A stretch of DNA of 64,000 nt from Martelella limonii (GTDB lineage Bacteria > Pseudomonadota > Alphaproteobacteria > Rhizobiales > Rhizobiaceae), in the NCBI RefSeq assembly GCF_013344475.1, contig NZ_JABUOU010000012.1:62001-126000 (forward strand). Reading direction: 5' to 3'. The notes beneath the pieces are model-generated. The model was not told where the DNA came from, searched no databases, and saw only the letters and a program-made list of their open reading frames with translations. Positions 54,025 to 63,722 of the stretch are shown here, piece by piece. Within the stretch, counting starts at the first letter, position 1, and every line of letters starts with the position of its first letter. The position numbers and the translations under genes are program-made.

Positions 54025-54741
54025 TCAGGCCGCTTCGCGGAAACGGTAGCCGACGCCGTACAGCGTTTCGATCATGTCGAAATCGGTATCCACGATCTTG
54101 AACTTCTTGCGAAGGCGCTTGATGTGGCTGTCGATGGTGCGGTCGTCGACATAGACCTGATCGTCATAGGCCGCATCCATCAGCGCGTCACGGCTTTTGA
54201 CCACGCCGGGGCGCTGGGCGAGCGATTGCAGGATCAGGAATTCGGTAACGGTCAGCGTCACCGCATCGCCCTTCCAGGTGCAGGTGTGGCGTTCGCGGTC
54301 CATCACCAGCGGTCCGCGTTCGAGCGGCCGGTTGGCCTCGCCCTCGGCGGGCTTGGTGCCGTTGGCGGCGGCCTCGCGGGCGGCGACCCGGCGCAGCACC
54401 GCGCGCACGCGTTCGACCAGAAGGCGCTGGGAGAACGGCTTGGTGATGAAATCATCCGCCCCCATCTTGAGGCCGAACAGCTCGTCGATCTCCTCGTCCT
54501 TCGACGTCAGGAAGATCACCGGCATGTCGGATTTCTGCCGCAGGCGGCGCAGCAGTTCCATGCCATCCATGCGGGGCATCTTGATGTCGAAGATCGCAAG
54601 CTGGGGCGGGTTCGCCTGCAGCCCCGTCAGCGCGGTCGCGCCGTCGGTATAGGTATCGACCCGATACCCTTCGGATTCGAGCGCGATCGACACCGATGTC
54701 AAAATGTTACGGTCATCATCGACCAGAGCGATCGTCTGCAT
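54025..54741 (-). CDS. chvI: ChvI response regulator
   Basis: 238 residues, OmpR type. Receiver with LVDDDRNIL, phosphoacceptor in [13 protein letters not shown] and lysine in DDFITKPF; C-terminal winged helix with [52 protein letters not shown]. Controls exopolysaccharide, acid and symbiosis genes in relatives. It starts the chvI-chvG-hprK block, separated from divergent pckA by about 325 bases. Confidence 0.97.
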   Translation of the reverse strand: MQTIALVDDDRNILTSVSIALESEGYRVDTYTDGATALTGLQANPPQLAIFDIKMPRMDGMELLRRLRQKSDMPVIFLTSKDEEIDELFGLKMGADDFITKPFSQRLLVERVRAVLRRVAAREAAANGTKPAEGEANRPLERGPLVMDRERHTCTWKGDAVTLTVTEFLILQSLAQRPGVVKSRDALMDAAYDDQVYVDDRTIDSHIKRLRKKFKIVDTDFDMIETLYGVGYRFREAA

Positions 54742-54953
54742 GAGGTCTCCCTGTCAGCAAAGTGTTCTTGGGACCACGTCCCTTATCTTCATTTCTAGCA
54801 TTTCTTGGAAAGAAACTGGAACAAATTGTGGCAAGGGCAACCCCGGGGCATTCCCCTATCGGGTTAAAACGGCTTGGCTGCCGGTTTTAGGTGGTCCTTT
54901 AAAGCTATGAGAATCCAAGGAAATTTTCGTATTTCCGTCATACGTCGATTTTC

Positions 54954-54967
54954 TTTAATCGATTAAA
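54954..54967. promoter_or_regulatory. candidate PckR-type operator of pckA
   Basis: TTTAATCGATTAAA, a perfect 14-bp palindrome with central CG, 99 bases before the pckA start. The LacI-type symmetry fits PckR, the LacI-family regulator of pckA in Sinorhizobium. That assignment is by analogy. Confidence 0.6.
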
Positions 54968-54988
54968 TGCATGATTTCATTATCTTTT

Positions 54989-55009
54989 GCGACTTTCCCA
55001 GTTGTCGCA
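54989..55009. promoter_or_regulatory. second inverted repeat upstream of pckA
   Basis: TGCGAC and GTCGCA separated by nine bases, overlapping CGCATGCG. It could bind another regulator or form part of a pckA leader. Low certainty. Confidence 0.35.
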
Positions 55010-55066
55010 TGCGAAATAATTTAATATGTTTTTAAAAAATTAGATTTGCTTTTGAAAGGCGGAGCA

Positions 55067-56674
55067 ATGGCAGAGCATGGGATCTACAATCGCGAATTCC
55101 CGATCGAAAAAATGGGGCTCACCGGCGCCGGATCGGTCTACTACAACCTTTTGCCGGCAGAGCTCTGCGAAGAATCAATCCGCCGCGGCGAGGCTGTCCT
55201 GACGGCAGGCGGCGCGCTTCGGGCGCTGACGGGCCAGCATACGGGCCGTTCGGCGAAGGACAAGTTCGTGGTCTCGGACAACACCACGCGCGATCAGATC
55301 TGGTGGGACAACAACAAGGCGATGTCGCCGGAACATTTCGCGCTTCTGAAGGCAGACATGCTCGCCCATGCGGCGGGCAGGGACCTGTTCGTGCAGGACC
55401 TGATCGGCGGCGCCGATGAGAATAACCGCCTGCCGACGCGCGTGATCACCGAATATGCCTGGCACGCCCAGTTCATCCGCAACCTGCTGATCCGTCCGGA
55501 TCGTGATGCGGTGGAGGATTTCACGGCGAAGCTCACCATCATCAACCTGCCGTCCTTCGTGGCCGATCCCAAGCGCTACGGCTGCCGCACGGAGACAGTG
55601 ATCGCCTGCGATCTCGTCAACGGTCTCGTGCTGATCGCCGGCACGTCTTATGCCGGCGAAATGAAGAAGTCGGTCTTCACAGTGCTCAACTACCTGCTGC
55701 CGGAACGCGGCGTGATGCCGATGCACTGCTCGGCCAATGTCGGCGACGGCGACGATGCGGCGGTGTTCTTCGGCCTGTCGGGTACCGGCAAGACCACGCT
55801 TTCTGCCGATCCCTCGCGCACGCTGATCGGCGATGACGAACATGGCTGGGGCGAGGAAGGTCTCTTCAATTTCGAAGGCGGCTGCTATGCCAAGACCATC
55901 CGGCTTTCGGCCGAGGCCGAGCCGGAGATCTTCGCCACCACCAAGCGTTTCGGCACGGTGCTGGAAAACGTCGTGCTCGACGCCGACCGCGAGCCCGATT
56001 TCGACGACGGATCGCTGACGGAAAACACCCGCTGCGCCTATCCGCTCGACTATATTCCGAATGCCTCGCGCACCGGGCTTGCGCCGCACCCGAAGACGGT
56101 GATCATGCTGACGGCGGATGCCTTTGGCGTGCTGCCGCCGATTGCGAAACTCACGCCCGAGCAGGCGATGTACCACTTCCTGTCCGGCTACACCGCCAAG
56201 GTTGCCGGCACGGAAAAGGGCGTGACCGAACCGGAAGCAACGTTTTCGACCTGTTTCGGCGCACCCTTCATGCCGCGCCACCCGACCGTCTACGGCAATC
56301 TGCTGAAAGCGCTGATCGCCAAGCATGACGTGCAGTGCTGGCTGGTCAACACCGGCTGGACCGGCGGCGCTTATGGCACCGGCAGCCGGATGCCGATTCG
56401 CCAGACCCGGGCCATGCTTGCCGAGGCGCTGTCGGGCCGGCTTGCGGATGCGGAATTCCGGTCTGACGAGAATTTCGGCTTCGCCGTTCCGGTCGCAGTG
56501 CCGGGCGTCGATGCGGCGATCCTGAACCCGCGCGGCACCTGGGGCGACCCTGCCGCCTATGACGCGCAGGCGAAGAAGCTGGTCGACATGTTCGTGAAGA
56601 ACTTCGCCAAGTTCGAAGATCACGTCGATGACGGCGTCAAGGCCGCCTCGCCGAAACTTCTCGCAGCCGCCTGA
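55067..56674 (+). CDS. pckA: phosphoenolpyruvate carboxykinase (ATP)
   Basis: 535 residues from ATG 55067 ([11 protein letters not shown]), with GGCGGAG just before it; an upstream in-frame ATG at 55046 would add seven residues before the ribosome-binding site. Converts oxaloacetate plus ATP to PEP and CO2 in gluconeogenesis. The kinase-1a P-loop [16 protein letters not shown] and metal-binding IGDDEHGW are complete, as are [16 protein letters not shown] and [17 protein letters not shown]. Rhizobia need it for growth on dicarboxylates and in nodules. Divergent from chvI. Confidence 0.97.
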   Translation: MAEHGIYNREFPIEKMGLTGAGSVYYNLLPAELCEESIRRGEAVLTAGGALRALTGQHTGRSAKDKFVVSDNTTRDQIWWDNNKAMSPEHFALLKADMLAHAAGRDLFVQDLIGGADENNRLPTRVITEYAWHAQFIRNLLIRPDRDAVEDFTAKLTIINLPSFVADPKRYGCRTETVIACDLVNGLVLIAGTSYAGEMKKSVFTVLNYLLPERGVMPMHCSANVGDGDDAAVFFGLSGTGKTTLSADPSRTLIGDDEHGWGEEGLFNFEGGCYAKTIRLSAEAEPEIFATTKRFGTVLENVVLDADREPDFDDGSLTENTRCAYPLDYIPNASRTGLAPHPKTVIMLTADAFGVLPPIAKLTPEQAMYHFLSGYTAKVAGTEKGVTEPEATFSTCFGAPFMPRHPTVYGNLLKALIAKHDVQCWLVNTGWTGGAYGTGSRMPIRQTRAMLAEALSGRLADAEFRSDENFGFAVPVAVPGVDAAILNPRGTWGDPAAYDAQAKKLVDMFVKNFAKFEDHVDDGVKAASPKLLAAA

Positions 56675-56685
56675 GGAGGAGGATG

Positions 56686-56707
56686 ACGCCCGGCTTCGGC
56701 CGGGCGT
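56686..56707 (+). terminator. pckA terminator hairpin
   Basis: ACGCCCGGC / GCCGGGCGT, nine bp with a TTCG tetraloop, 11 bases after the pckA stop, followed by a pyrimidine-rich stretch (GTCCGTCTTCCCCTT). Confidence 0.75.
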
Positions 56708-56712
56708 GTCCG

Positions 56713-56760
56713 TCTTCCCCTTCTCCCCGCAGGGAGACGATGCCGAAGGCCGGATGAGGG
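56713..56760 (+). repeat. possible degenerate rhizobial extragenic repeat (family D)
   Basis: CCCCTTCTCCCCGCAGGGAG then ACGATGCCGAAGGCCGGATGAGGG. It resembles, from memory, a repeat common downstream of rhizobial genes in which CCTTCTCCC...GGGAGAAGG is followed by GGCCGGATGAGGG. Only one copy is in the window. Confidence 0.45.
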
Positions 56761-56852
56761 AACAGCGCTTGCGCCGCCGCGCTACGCTTCGTAAAACCTG
56801 ACAGGCAAATCGGGGAGCGCTTCCCCGGAGCGCCAGATCAGGGAGCGAGTGT

Positions 56853-59800
56853 GTGACGGAACGGCGGGCGACATTGTGGACGATACCGCCGGGCACGCCG
56901 TTTCTGGAAACGCTCGCCGCAGCCCTCATTGATGGGCAGCTGACGGGCGCGTTCCGCCATGATCCCAAAAATCCGTTATCGCTCGCCGATGTGAAGATAT
57001 TCCTTCCCACCCGCCGTGCCGTGCGTGAACTCCGCGCGGAATTTGCCGCAGCCCTTGGCGGCGAGGCGGCGATCCTGCCGGAAATTCGCGCGCTGGGCGA
57101 GGTTGACGAGGATGAGGGCTTTCTCGGCGAAACGCTGCCCGAAGCGGGCGAACTGTTGCCGCCGATCGAACCGGTGCCGCGCCTTTTGGAACTTGCCGGG
57201 CTGATCCTGCCCTGGCGCAACCGGTTGTCGGATGAGCTTGCAGGCCTTCACGGCGGCTCGCCGCTGGTGGCCCCCGCAAGTCCGGCCGATGCGGTCTGGC
57301 TTGCCCGCGATCTTGCCGAACTGATCGATGCGATGGAAACCGAGCGGGTCGACTGGGAGCGGCTGTCGGCGCTGGAGCAGGACAATTACGCCGTCTGGTG
57401 GCAGCTGACGGCAGAGTTTCTCGGCATTGCCGCGATCTATTGGCCGGGCCGGCTCGAAGAACTCGGCCGTTCGTCCGCCATCGCCCACCGCAACGCGCTG
57501 CTTTCAGGCGAGGCGGAGCGGCTTCGCGCCACGAACGGTCCTGTCATCATCGCCGGCTCCACGGGTTCGGTGCCGTCGGTGGCGGGCCTGATCGAAGCGG
57601 TGGCGGAAAAGAAAGACGGCGTGATCGTGCTGCCGGGCCTCGATACCGCCATGAGCGAGGAAGACTGGCAGGCGCTGACCGCCCCCGACATCAACCCGGC
57701 CATGCCCGACCCCTCGATCCGCAGCCATCCGCAATATGAAATGGCGAGGCTGCTAGCGCGGCTCGGCGTTTCCCGCGGCGATTTTGCGCCGCTTCGGCCC
57801 GCTCCTTCCGACATGGCGGCGCGCCACGGCGTGCTTGCCGCAGCCTTTGCACCCGCCGAGGCGACCGACCGCTGGGAAGCCTGGCGCGACGGCCTCGACG
57901 CCGATGATCTGCGCCGCGGCTTTGAAGATGTCGCCCTGGTCGAGGCATCCAACGAGCGTCAGGAAGCCGTCGCCATTGCGGTTGCGCTCCGGCTTGCGCT
58001 GGAGCGGGACGGCGCCGATGGCAGGCCCGCGCGCGCCGCCCTGATCACGCCGGATCGCAATCTCGCCCGCCGTGTGGTGGCAGAGCTCGGCAGGTTCCGG
58101 ATCGACGCGGATGATTCCGCCGGCACGCCGCTTGCCGATACCGGGCAGGGCACGTTGTTGACGCTGATGCTGGAGACGGCGCTGAAGCCGGGCGATCCGG
58201 CAGCGCTCGCAGCCCTGCTCAAGCATCCGCTGGCCCGCTTCGGCCTTTCGGCCCGCGCCATGCGGGGAGCGGCGGCGGCCTTCGAGCTGATCGCGCTTCG
58301 CGGCGGCACCAAACCGGTGGCGCTCGGCGACCTCCAGACATTTTTCGATGACGCGCTTGAAGCGCAGGCGAAGGACCGGCATGCGCCGCGCTGGCGTTCC
58401 GCGCTGCCCAAGACCGCCGCCGAGGATGGACGCGATCTTGCCCGTCGCATCGACCAGGCGCTCGCGCCCCTGATCGCCGCCCATGTGGCGCGCGGGCCGG
58501 ACCGGTTGCCGATTACCGAGACGATTGCGATTGCCGACTGGGCGGCGCGCACCGGAAAGGCGCTCGAAGCGGTAGCGCTCCCCGAGGATGGCGATCTGTC
58601 TGCGCTCTGGAGCGGCGAGGCGGGCGAGCGCCTTGCTGCCGTCCTCTCCGAGATCATGGGCGCCTCCACCCCGATCGAGGCGGATGGGCCGCAATGGATC
58701 GAGATCGTGGCAGCGCTTTCGGCGTCGGAAGCGGTCAAGCCGCGCCAGATGGGCAATCCCCGTGTCTTCATCTTCGGCGCGGTCGAAGCCCGGCTGCAGG
58801 AGATGGATACGATCGTGCTTGGCGGTATGAATGAGGGCGTGTGGCCGACGCAGCCGAAAAACAATCCTTTCCTCTCGCGCGGCATGAAGGCGGAGATCGG
58901 GCTGGAGCCGCCGGAAAAGCGCGTCGGCCAGCTTGCCCATGATCTCTGGATGGCATCCGGCGCGCGCCATCTCGTGTTCTCGCGGGCGCTCCGGCAGGGC
59001 AGCGCGCCGACGGTCGCGAGCCGATGGTTGCAGCGCTTGCTCGCCTTTGGCGGCCCCGGCCTTGCCGCTGATCTGAGATCGCGCGGCGCGGTCTTCAGGG
59101 ATTGGGCGGAACAGCTTGACATTGCGCCCAGACAGCCGATCCCCGGACGGCCCGCGCCCTATCCGCCGGCCGAGCGCCAGCCGGAACGCTATTCCTTCTC
59201 CGAGATCGGAAGGCTGAGGCGCGACCCTTATGCGCTTTATGCCCAGAAGGTGCTGAAACTCGATCCGCTGCTGCCGTTCAACGGCGATCCTGGCGTCAAG
59301 GAACGCGGCATTCTCTACCATGCGCTCGCCGAGCGCTTCATCGAATCCGGCGCGGCGCCCGATACCGAAGCGGGCCGGGCGGCAATGGATGAGATCATCG
59401 CCACGCTTCTGATCGAGACCGAGCTTGCGCCGCATCTGGAGGTCAGCTGGGTGCCGCGGCTGCGCTCGGTCGCTGCCGAATTTCTGAATTTCGAGACCCG
59501 CAGGCGCGCAGTGACGCCGATCGAAACATCTTTGACGGAGGTGGCGGCGGGTTTCGATATTCCGCTCGCAGGCGTCAGACTGACCGGCATCGCCGACCGC
59601 ATCGACATTCTAGAGGATGGGAGCGCCGAGATCATCGATTACAAGACCGGCTCCTCGCCATCGCTGAAACAGGCGCGCACGCTGCTCGATCCGCAATTGG
59701 CGCTTGAAGCCGCAGCCCTTGCCGCCGGTGGTTTCAAGGATGTGGCGCCGATGACCGCCAGAAGCCTGCAATATGTCCGGCTTCGCCCGGCGCACCGGTT

Positions 59801-60044
59801 CAATGGCGAGGTGCTGGAAAAGGCCGAGACCGGCAAGGAGGCCGCGATCACCGCAGAGGAGCTGGCAACCGACGCGCTTCGGGAATTTACCCGGTTCGTG
59901 ATCGCGCTGAAATCCGGCGAGCGACCCTTCACCTCGCGGCTGATCCCGGCAAGCGCGCGCGATTTTACCGGCGATTACGATCATCTGGCCCGCGTTGCCG
60001 AATGGTCGACGGCCGATGACGGGGAGGGCGGCGATGACGCGTGA
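56853..60044 (+). CDS. addB: double-strand break repair protein AddB
   Basis: 1063 residues, GTG start with GGGAGCGA upstream. Partner of AddA in the helicase-nuclease that resects DNA ends and loads RecA, replacing RecBCD in alphaproteobacteria. The N-terminal half is a divergent helicase domain without an evident P-loop (PTRRAVRELRAEFAAAL and GSTGSVPSVAGLIEAVA are typical of AddB), and the C-terminus holds the RecB-like nuclease motif GIADRIDILEDGSAEIIDYKTGSSPS. It overlaps addA by 11 bases. In other rhizobia this pair usually follows a nucleotidyltransferase/tsaE block; here pckA precedes it. Confidence 0.94.
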   Translation: MTERRATLWTIPPGTPFLETLAAALIDGQLTGAFRHDPKNPLSLADVKIFLPTRRAVRELRAEFAAALGGEAAILPEIRALGEVDEDEGFLGETLPEAGELLPPIEPVPRLLELAGLILPWRNRLSDELAGLHGGSPLVAPASPADAVWLARDLAELIDAMETERVDWERLSALEQDNYAVWWQLTAEFLGIAAIYWPGRLEELGRSSAIAHRNALLSGEAERLRATNGPVIIAGSTGSVPSVAGLIEAVAEKKDGVIVLPGLDTAMSEEDWQALTAPDINPAMPDPSIRSHPQYEMARLLARLGVSRGDFAPLRPAPSDMAARHGVLAAAFAPAEATDRWEAWRDGLDADDLRRGFEDVALVEASNERQEAVAIAVALRLALERDGADGRPARAALITPDRNLARRVVAELGRFRIDADDSAGTPLADTGQGTLLTLMLETALKPGDPAALAALLKHPLARFGLSARAMRGAAAAFELIALRGGTKPVALGDLQTFFDDALEAQAKDRHAPRWRSALPKTAAEDGRDLARRIDQALAPLIAAHVARGPDRLPITETIAIADWAARTGKALEAVALPEDGDLSALWSGEAGERLAAVLSEIMGASTPIEADGPQWIEIVAALSASEAVKPRQMGNPRVFIFGAVEARLQEMDTIVLGGMNEGVWPTQPKNNPFLSRGMKAEIGLEPPEKRVGQLAHDLWMASGARHLVFSRALRQGSAPTVASRWLQRLLAFGGPGLAADLRSRGAVFRDWAEQLDIAPRQPIPGRPAPYPPAERQPERYSFSEIGRLRRDPYALYAQKVLKLDPLLPFNGDPGVKERGILYHALAERFIESGAAPDTEAGRAAMDEIIATLLIETELAPHLEVSWVPRLRSVAAEFLNFETRRRAVTPIETSLTEVAAGFDIPLAGVRLTGIADRIDILEDGSAEIIDYKTGSSPSLKQARTLLDPQLALEAAALAAGGFKDVAPMTARSLQYVRLRPAHRFNGEVLEKAETGKEAAITAEELATDALREFTRFVIALKSGERPFTSRLIPASARDFTGDYDHLARVAEWSTADDGEGGDDA

Positions 60045-63000
60045 GACCGGACCCTACGATGCCCCGCCACACGACGCCGATGCCGCAAGCTGGCTGACCT
60101 GGACGACGGGCCGCCAGCGGCTTGCCTCGGACCCCGCCCGCTCCGTCTGGGTTTCGGCCAATGCCGGCTCGGGCAAGACCCATGTGCTGACCCAGCGGGT
60201 GGTGCGGCTGCTGCTGGCCGGCGCCAGGCCATCGGCGATCCTGTGCCTCACCTATACCAAGGCGGCGGCATCCGAAATGTCGAACCGGGTCTTCAGGAGG
60301 CTTGCCGAATGGGCGGTGCTGCCGGAGGCCGATCTCGCCGCCGAAATTGCCGAAATCGAGGGCATGCGCCCTGACGCGCTGAAGATTGCGATGGCGCGGC
60401 GGCTGTTTGCCCATGCGCTGGAAACGCCGGGCGGGCTGAAGATCCAGACCATCCACGCCTTTTGCGAGAGCCTGCTGCACCGGTTTCCGCTGGAAGCCAA
60501 TGTCGCCGGGCATTTCTCGGTTCTGGACGATACCGCCGCCGCAACGCTTCTCGCCGATGCCCGGCTTGGCCTTCTGACCGCGACGGCGAGCCGCGAGGAT
60601 CCCGCCCTTTCCGAAGCCTTCCAGACCGTGTTGGACATCGCCGATGACAGCGGGCTTGAGAAGCTGCTCGGAGAGATCGTCGCCAACCGCCACCAGATGC
60701 GGCCTTTTCTCGAGCGGGCGCGGGGCAGGCTGGAGGCCGAATTGCGGGAGGCCTATGCGCTGGGCCCGGAAGCATCATCGGAAACCATTGCCGCCGAAGC
60801 CTGGCCGCTGCCATCGCTTGGCGAAGGCAATCTCTCCGCACTCATCGCCATCGCACGGGCCGATGGCGGCAGCCGGTCGGCGCAATTTGCCGATGCGCTT
60901 TCTGCTGCCCATGGCGCGGATGACCCGGGTCTCCGCTTTGCCCATCTGGAAGATGCGTTTCTGACCAAGGCGGGCGTGCCGAAGGCCGAGCGGACGCTGG
61001 TCTTCAAGAGCCTGCGCGACAAGGCGCCGGAGATTGCCGAGGCGGTGATCAAGGCAGCAGAACACATCTTTTCCGTCCGCGACCGGCTGATCCGCTACCG
61101 CATCTTCGAAAAGACGCTTGCCGCACTCACCCTCGCAGACCGGCTTGACCGGCGCTACGAGGAGCTGAAGCGCCGGCGCGGCAAGCTCGATTTCGAGGAT
61201 CTGATCGCCCATGCGGCAAGCCTGCTGACCCGCCCGGATTCCGGTCAGTGGATCCATTACAAGCTCGATCAGGGCATTGACCACATTCTGGTCGATGAGG
61301 CGCAGGATACCGCGCCCCTGCAATGGGATGTGGTGCGGGCGTTGAGTGAGGATTTCTTCTCCGGCGCGGGCGCGCGGGCGGGCCGGCGCACCATGTTTGC
61401 GGTCGGCGATGAAAAACAGTCGATCTATTCGTTCCAGGGCGCGCGGCCGGAGCGCTTTGCGGCGGAAGGCCGCCAGGCGGAGCGGCGGGTGTTGGCGATC
61501 GATGCCGATTTCGCCCGGATCGGCCTGCCGCTCTCGTTCCGCTCCACGGCCTCGGTGCTGGCTGCGGTCGACCGGGTATTCTCGGTGCCGGAAAACCGCA
61601 AGGGCCTTTCGGCCGAAGATGAGGCGACCGTCCATATCTCCAACCGCATCGGCCATCCGGGCTCGGTGGAAGCCTGGGAGGTGATCGCGCCGGCCGAGAT
61701 CGTCGAGACCGATGACTGGACCGCCCCCTTTGACGCGACACCGGACGAGGCGCCGGCGGCGCTGCTTGCGCGCCGGATCGCCCATCGGATTGCGGCGATG
61801 GTCGGCACCGAAATGCTCGCCGATGGCGAGACCATCCGTCCGGTCGAGCCCGGCGACATTCTGGTTCTGGTCAGAAAGCGCGACGCCTTCGTCAATGCGC
61901 TGACGCGGGCGCTGAAATCGCCCCATGACATTCCCGTTGCCGGTGCCGACCGGTTGCGGCTTGCCGATCACATCGCGGTCAAGGATCTGATCGCGCTGGG
62001 CCGCTTTGCCGTATTGCCCGAGGACGACCTGTCGCTGGCGGCACTTTTCAAGAGCCCGCTTCTGTCGCTGTCCGAGGACGACCTTTATGCCGTCGCGGCG
62101 CTGCGCAAGCCTTCCGAACATGTGTGGTCGGCGTTGAGGCGGCTTGCGGCAGCGGGTGACGAGGCGCTTCAGCGGACGGTGTCGGCGCTGGAGCGGATCG
62201 TCAATGCCGCCCGCCGGCGCACCGCGTTCGATTTCTACGCCGGCATCCTTGCGCGCGAAGGCGGCAGAAAGGCGTTTCTGGCCCGCCTCGGCAGCGAGGC
62301 CGGCGATATTCTCGATGAATTCCTGAATGCGGCCAAGGGCCATGAGGATACCGGTCTTCCGGGGCTTCAGAATTTTCTCGACGTGCTCGAGACCGGCGGC
62401 CTGGAGATCAAGCGCGAGCAGGATCAGGGCCGCAACGAGGTCAGGATCATGACGGCCCATGCCGCCAAGGGGCTGGAGGCGCCGGTGGTGTTTCTGGTCG
62501 ATGGCGGCGGCAAGCCGTTCGAGACCCGCAATCTCGCGGGCTTCCGGGTGATGGCGGATGCCGTGCCGGTCTGGCACGGCAGTGCGCGCGATGCGGATTC
62601 GACCGTGATGGCCGATCTTGCCCGCCGCGAGGCAGAGGCGCAGGAAGAATATCGCCGCCTGCTTTATGTCGGCATGACGCGCGCCGCCGACCGGCTGATC
62701 GTCGCCGGCTATCGCGGCCGCACCGAAGTGGCGGATACCTGGCACAAGATCGTCTGGAGTGCGCTTGAGAGTGACGAGCGTACGGTGACGTCCAGGATGA
62801 CCGGCGAAAGCGGCGATGAATGGCAGGCGATGGTGTTCGAGGAGGCCATTCCTCCGCGCCGGTTCGCGGCATCGGCAAAGGCGTCCTCCGCCGCGGAACG
62901 GCCGGGCCTGCCCGAAGCCCTGCTGCGCCCGTTTGCCGAGGACGTCCGGCCGAAGCCGCCGCTCAGCCCGTCGCGGGCAGGGCTTGCGGTGGAGGACCCC

Positions 63001-63567
63001 GCGCCGATGACGGCATCGCCCCTGTTTGCAAAGCCGGAGATCAATCTGGCGCTTGAGCGCGGCCGCCTGGTGCACCGGCTTCTGCAGATATTGCCGGGCT
63101 TCGATGACGGCGACCGCGATGCCGCCTGCCGGCGCTATCTCGACCGTGCGGCTTTCGCCTTGCCGGAGGGAGAACGTGCTGCAATTGCGGCAAGCGTGCT
63201 TTCGGTGATTGCCGACCCCCGCCTTGCCGCGCTGTTCTCGCCGTCCGCAAGGGCGGAAGTCTCGGTTGCCGGAAGCGTGCGGCTTGCGGGCGGAAACTAT
63301 GCCGTTTCGGGCCGGCTCGACCGGCTTGCGGTCGATGGCAATCGCGTCTTGCTGGCCGATTTCAAGACCAACCGCAACCCGCCGGGCGAGGGGGAGACGC
63401 CCCCCTTCAGCCATGTCGCACAGATGGCGGTCTATCGCGAGATCCTGGAGCCGCTCTATCCCGGCCACGCCATCGATTTCCTGCTGATCTATACCGAGAC
63501 CACGTCCGTCAGGGTTCTGGGCCCTGCAGAGCTTGACGAGGCGCTTGCCGGCCTTGCGTCAAAGTGA
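60034..63567 (+). CDS. addA: double-strand break repair helicase AddA
   Basis: About 1177 residues from ATG 60034, preceded by GGGGAGGG. A longer frame from a TTG at 59995 lies wholly within addB and is less likely. UvrD/RecB-type motifs: Ia/Walker A VSANAGSGKTHVLTQRV, CLTYTKAAASEM, motif II DHILVDEAQDTAPLQWDVV, GDEKQSIYSFQGARPE, LPLSFRST, and late RLLYVGMTRAADRLIV. The C-terminal nuclease domain has VSGRLDRLAVDGNRVLLADFKTNRNPP. Both nucleases of AddAB therefore appear active. Forms the operon end with a possible repeat and trxA following. Confidence 0.95.
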   Translation: MTRETGPYDAPPHDADAASWLTWTTGRQRLASDPARSVWVSANAGSGKTHVLTQRVVRLLLAGARPSAILCLTYTKAAASEMSNRVFRRLAEWAVLPEADLAAEIAEIEGMRPDALKIAMARRLFAHALETPGGLKIQTIHAFCESLLHRFPLEANVAGHFSVLDDTAAATLLADARLGLLTATASREDPALSEAFQTVLDIADDSGLEKLLGEIVANRHQMRPFLERARGRLEAELREAYALGPEASSETIAAEAWPLPSLGEGNLSALIAIARADGGSRSAQFADALSAAHGADDPGLRFAHLEDAFLTKAGVPKAERTLVFKSLRDKAPEIAEAVIKAAEHIFSVRDRLIRYRIFEKTLAALTLADRLDRRYEELKRRRGKLDFEDLIAHAASLLTRPDSGQWIHYKLDQGIDHILVDEAQDTAPLQWDVVRALSEDFFSGAGARAGRRTMFAVGDEKQSIYSFQGARPERFAAEGRQAERRVLAIDADFARIGLPLSFRSTASVLAAVDRVFSVPENRKGLSAEDEATVHISNRIGHPGSVEAWEVIAPAEIVETDDWTAPFDATPDEAPAALLARRIAHRIAAMVGTEMLADGETIRPVEPGDILVLVRKRDAFVNALTRALKSPHDIPVAGADRLRLADHIAVKDLIALGRFAVLPEDDLSLAALFKSPLLSLSEDDLYAVAALRKPSEHVWSALRRLAAAGDEALQRTVSALERIVNAARRRTAFDFYAGILAREGGRKAFLARLGSEAGDILDEFLNAAKGHEDTGLPGLQNFLDVLETGGLEIKREQDQGRNEVRIMTAHAAKGLEAPVVFLVDGGGKPFETRNLAGFRVMADAVPVWHGSARDADSTVMADLARREAEAQEEYRRLLYVGMTRAADRLIVAGYRGRTEVADTWHKIVWSALESDERTVTSRMTGESGDEWQAMVFEEAIPPRRFAASAKASSAAERPGLPEALLRPFAEDVRPKPPLSPSRAGLAVEDPAPMTASPLFAKPEINLALERGRLVHRLLQILPGFDDGDRDAACRRYLDRAAFALPEGERAAIAASVLSVIADPRLAALFSPSARAEVSVAGSVRLAGGNYAVSGRLDRLAVDGNRVLLADFKTNRNPPGEGETPPFSHVAQMAVYREILEPLYPGHAIDFLLIYTETTSVRVLGPAELDEALAGLASK

Positions 63568-63648
63568 AACCGGCGGCATTGATTTTTTCCGCAACCATGC
63601 TCACATGCTTATCACGTTTTGCGAAGGCCGGTTTGTGCTTCGGCCAGG

Positions 63649-63696
63649 GCATTTCGCAGTCAGGTGGAAACACCTGACATCCCGCGAAAATGCGTC
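63649..63696 (+). repeat. hairpin extragenic repeat, family C copy 2
   Basis: GCATTTCGCA, stem GTCAGGTG / CACCTGAC (perfect) with loop GAAA, then GCGAAAATGCGTC. The outer parts GCATTTCGC and GCGAAAATGC can also pair with one bulge. Compared with 50751-50797, base pair 6 is changed on both sides. Located between addA and trxA. Confidence 0.75.
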
Positions 63697-63722
63697 GCTC
63701 TAAAAGCAAGGAGTTTTTCGAA

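Larger units (their letters stand above)
54742..55066. other. divergent chvI-pckA regulatory region
   Basis: About 325 bases, markedly AT-rich in 54900-55050. Contains a perfect 14-bp palindrome (54954-54967), an inverted TGCGAC / GTCGCA pair (54989-55009) and an 8-bp palindrome CGCATGCG (55006-55013). No small gene is supported. Promoters for both genes are expected here. Confidence 0.65.

Noticed and set aside
54742-54900. ChvI autoregulatory site
   Set aside because: I could not match a defined ChvI binding consensus with confidence, so no site is annotated.
55175-57220. Open frame antisense to pckA and the start of addB
   Set aside because: It crosses a terminator hairpin and an intergenic repeat and encodes no known motif.
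59995-60033. TTG start for addA 13 codons upstream
   Set aside because: It lies wholly within addB and the ATG at 60034 has a strong GGGGAGGG upstream.
60775-63468. Long open frame (897 codons) antisense to addA
   Set aside because: A shadow frame in high-GC DNA; addA on the other strand carries all helicase and nuclease motifs.
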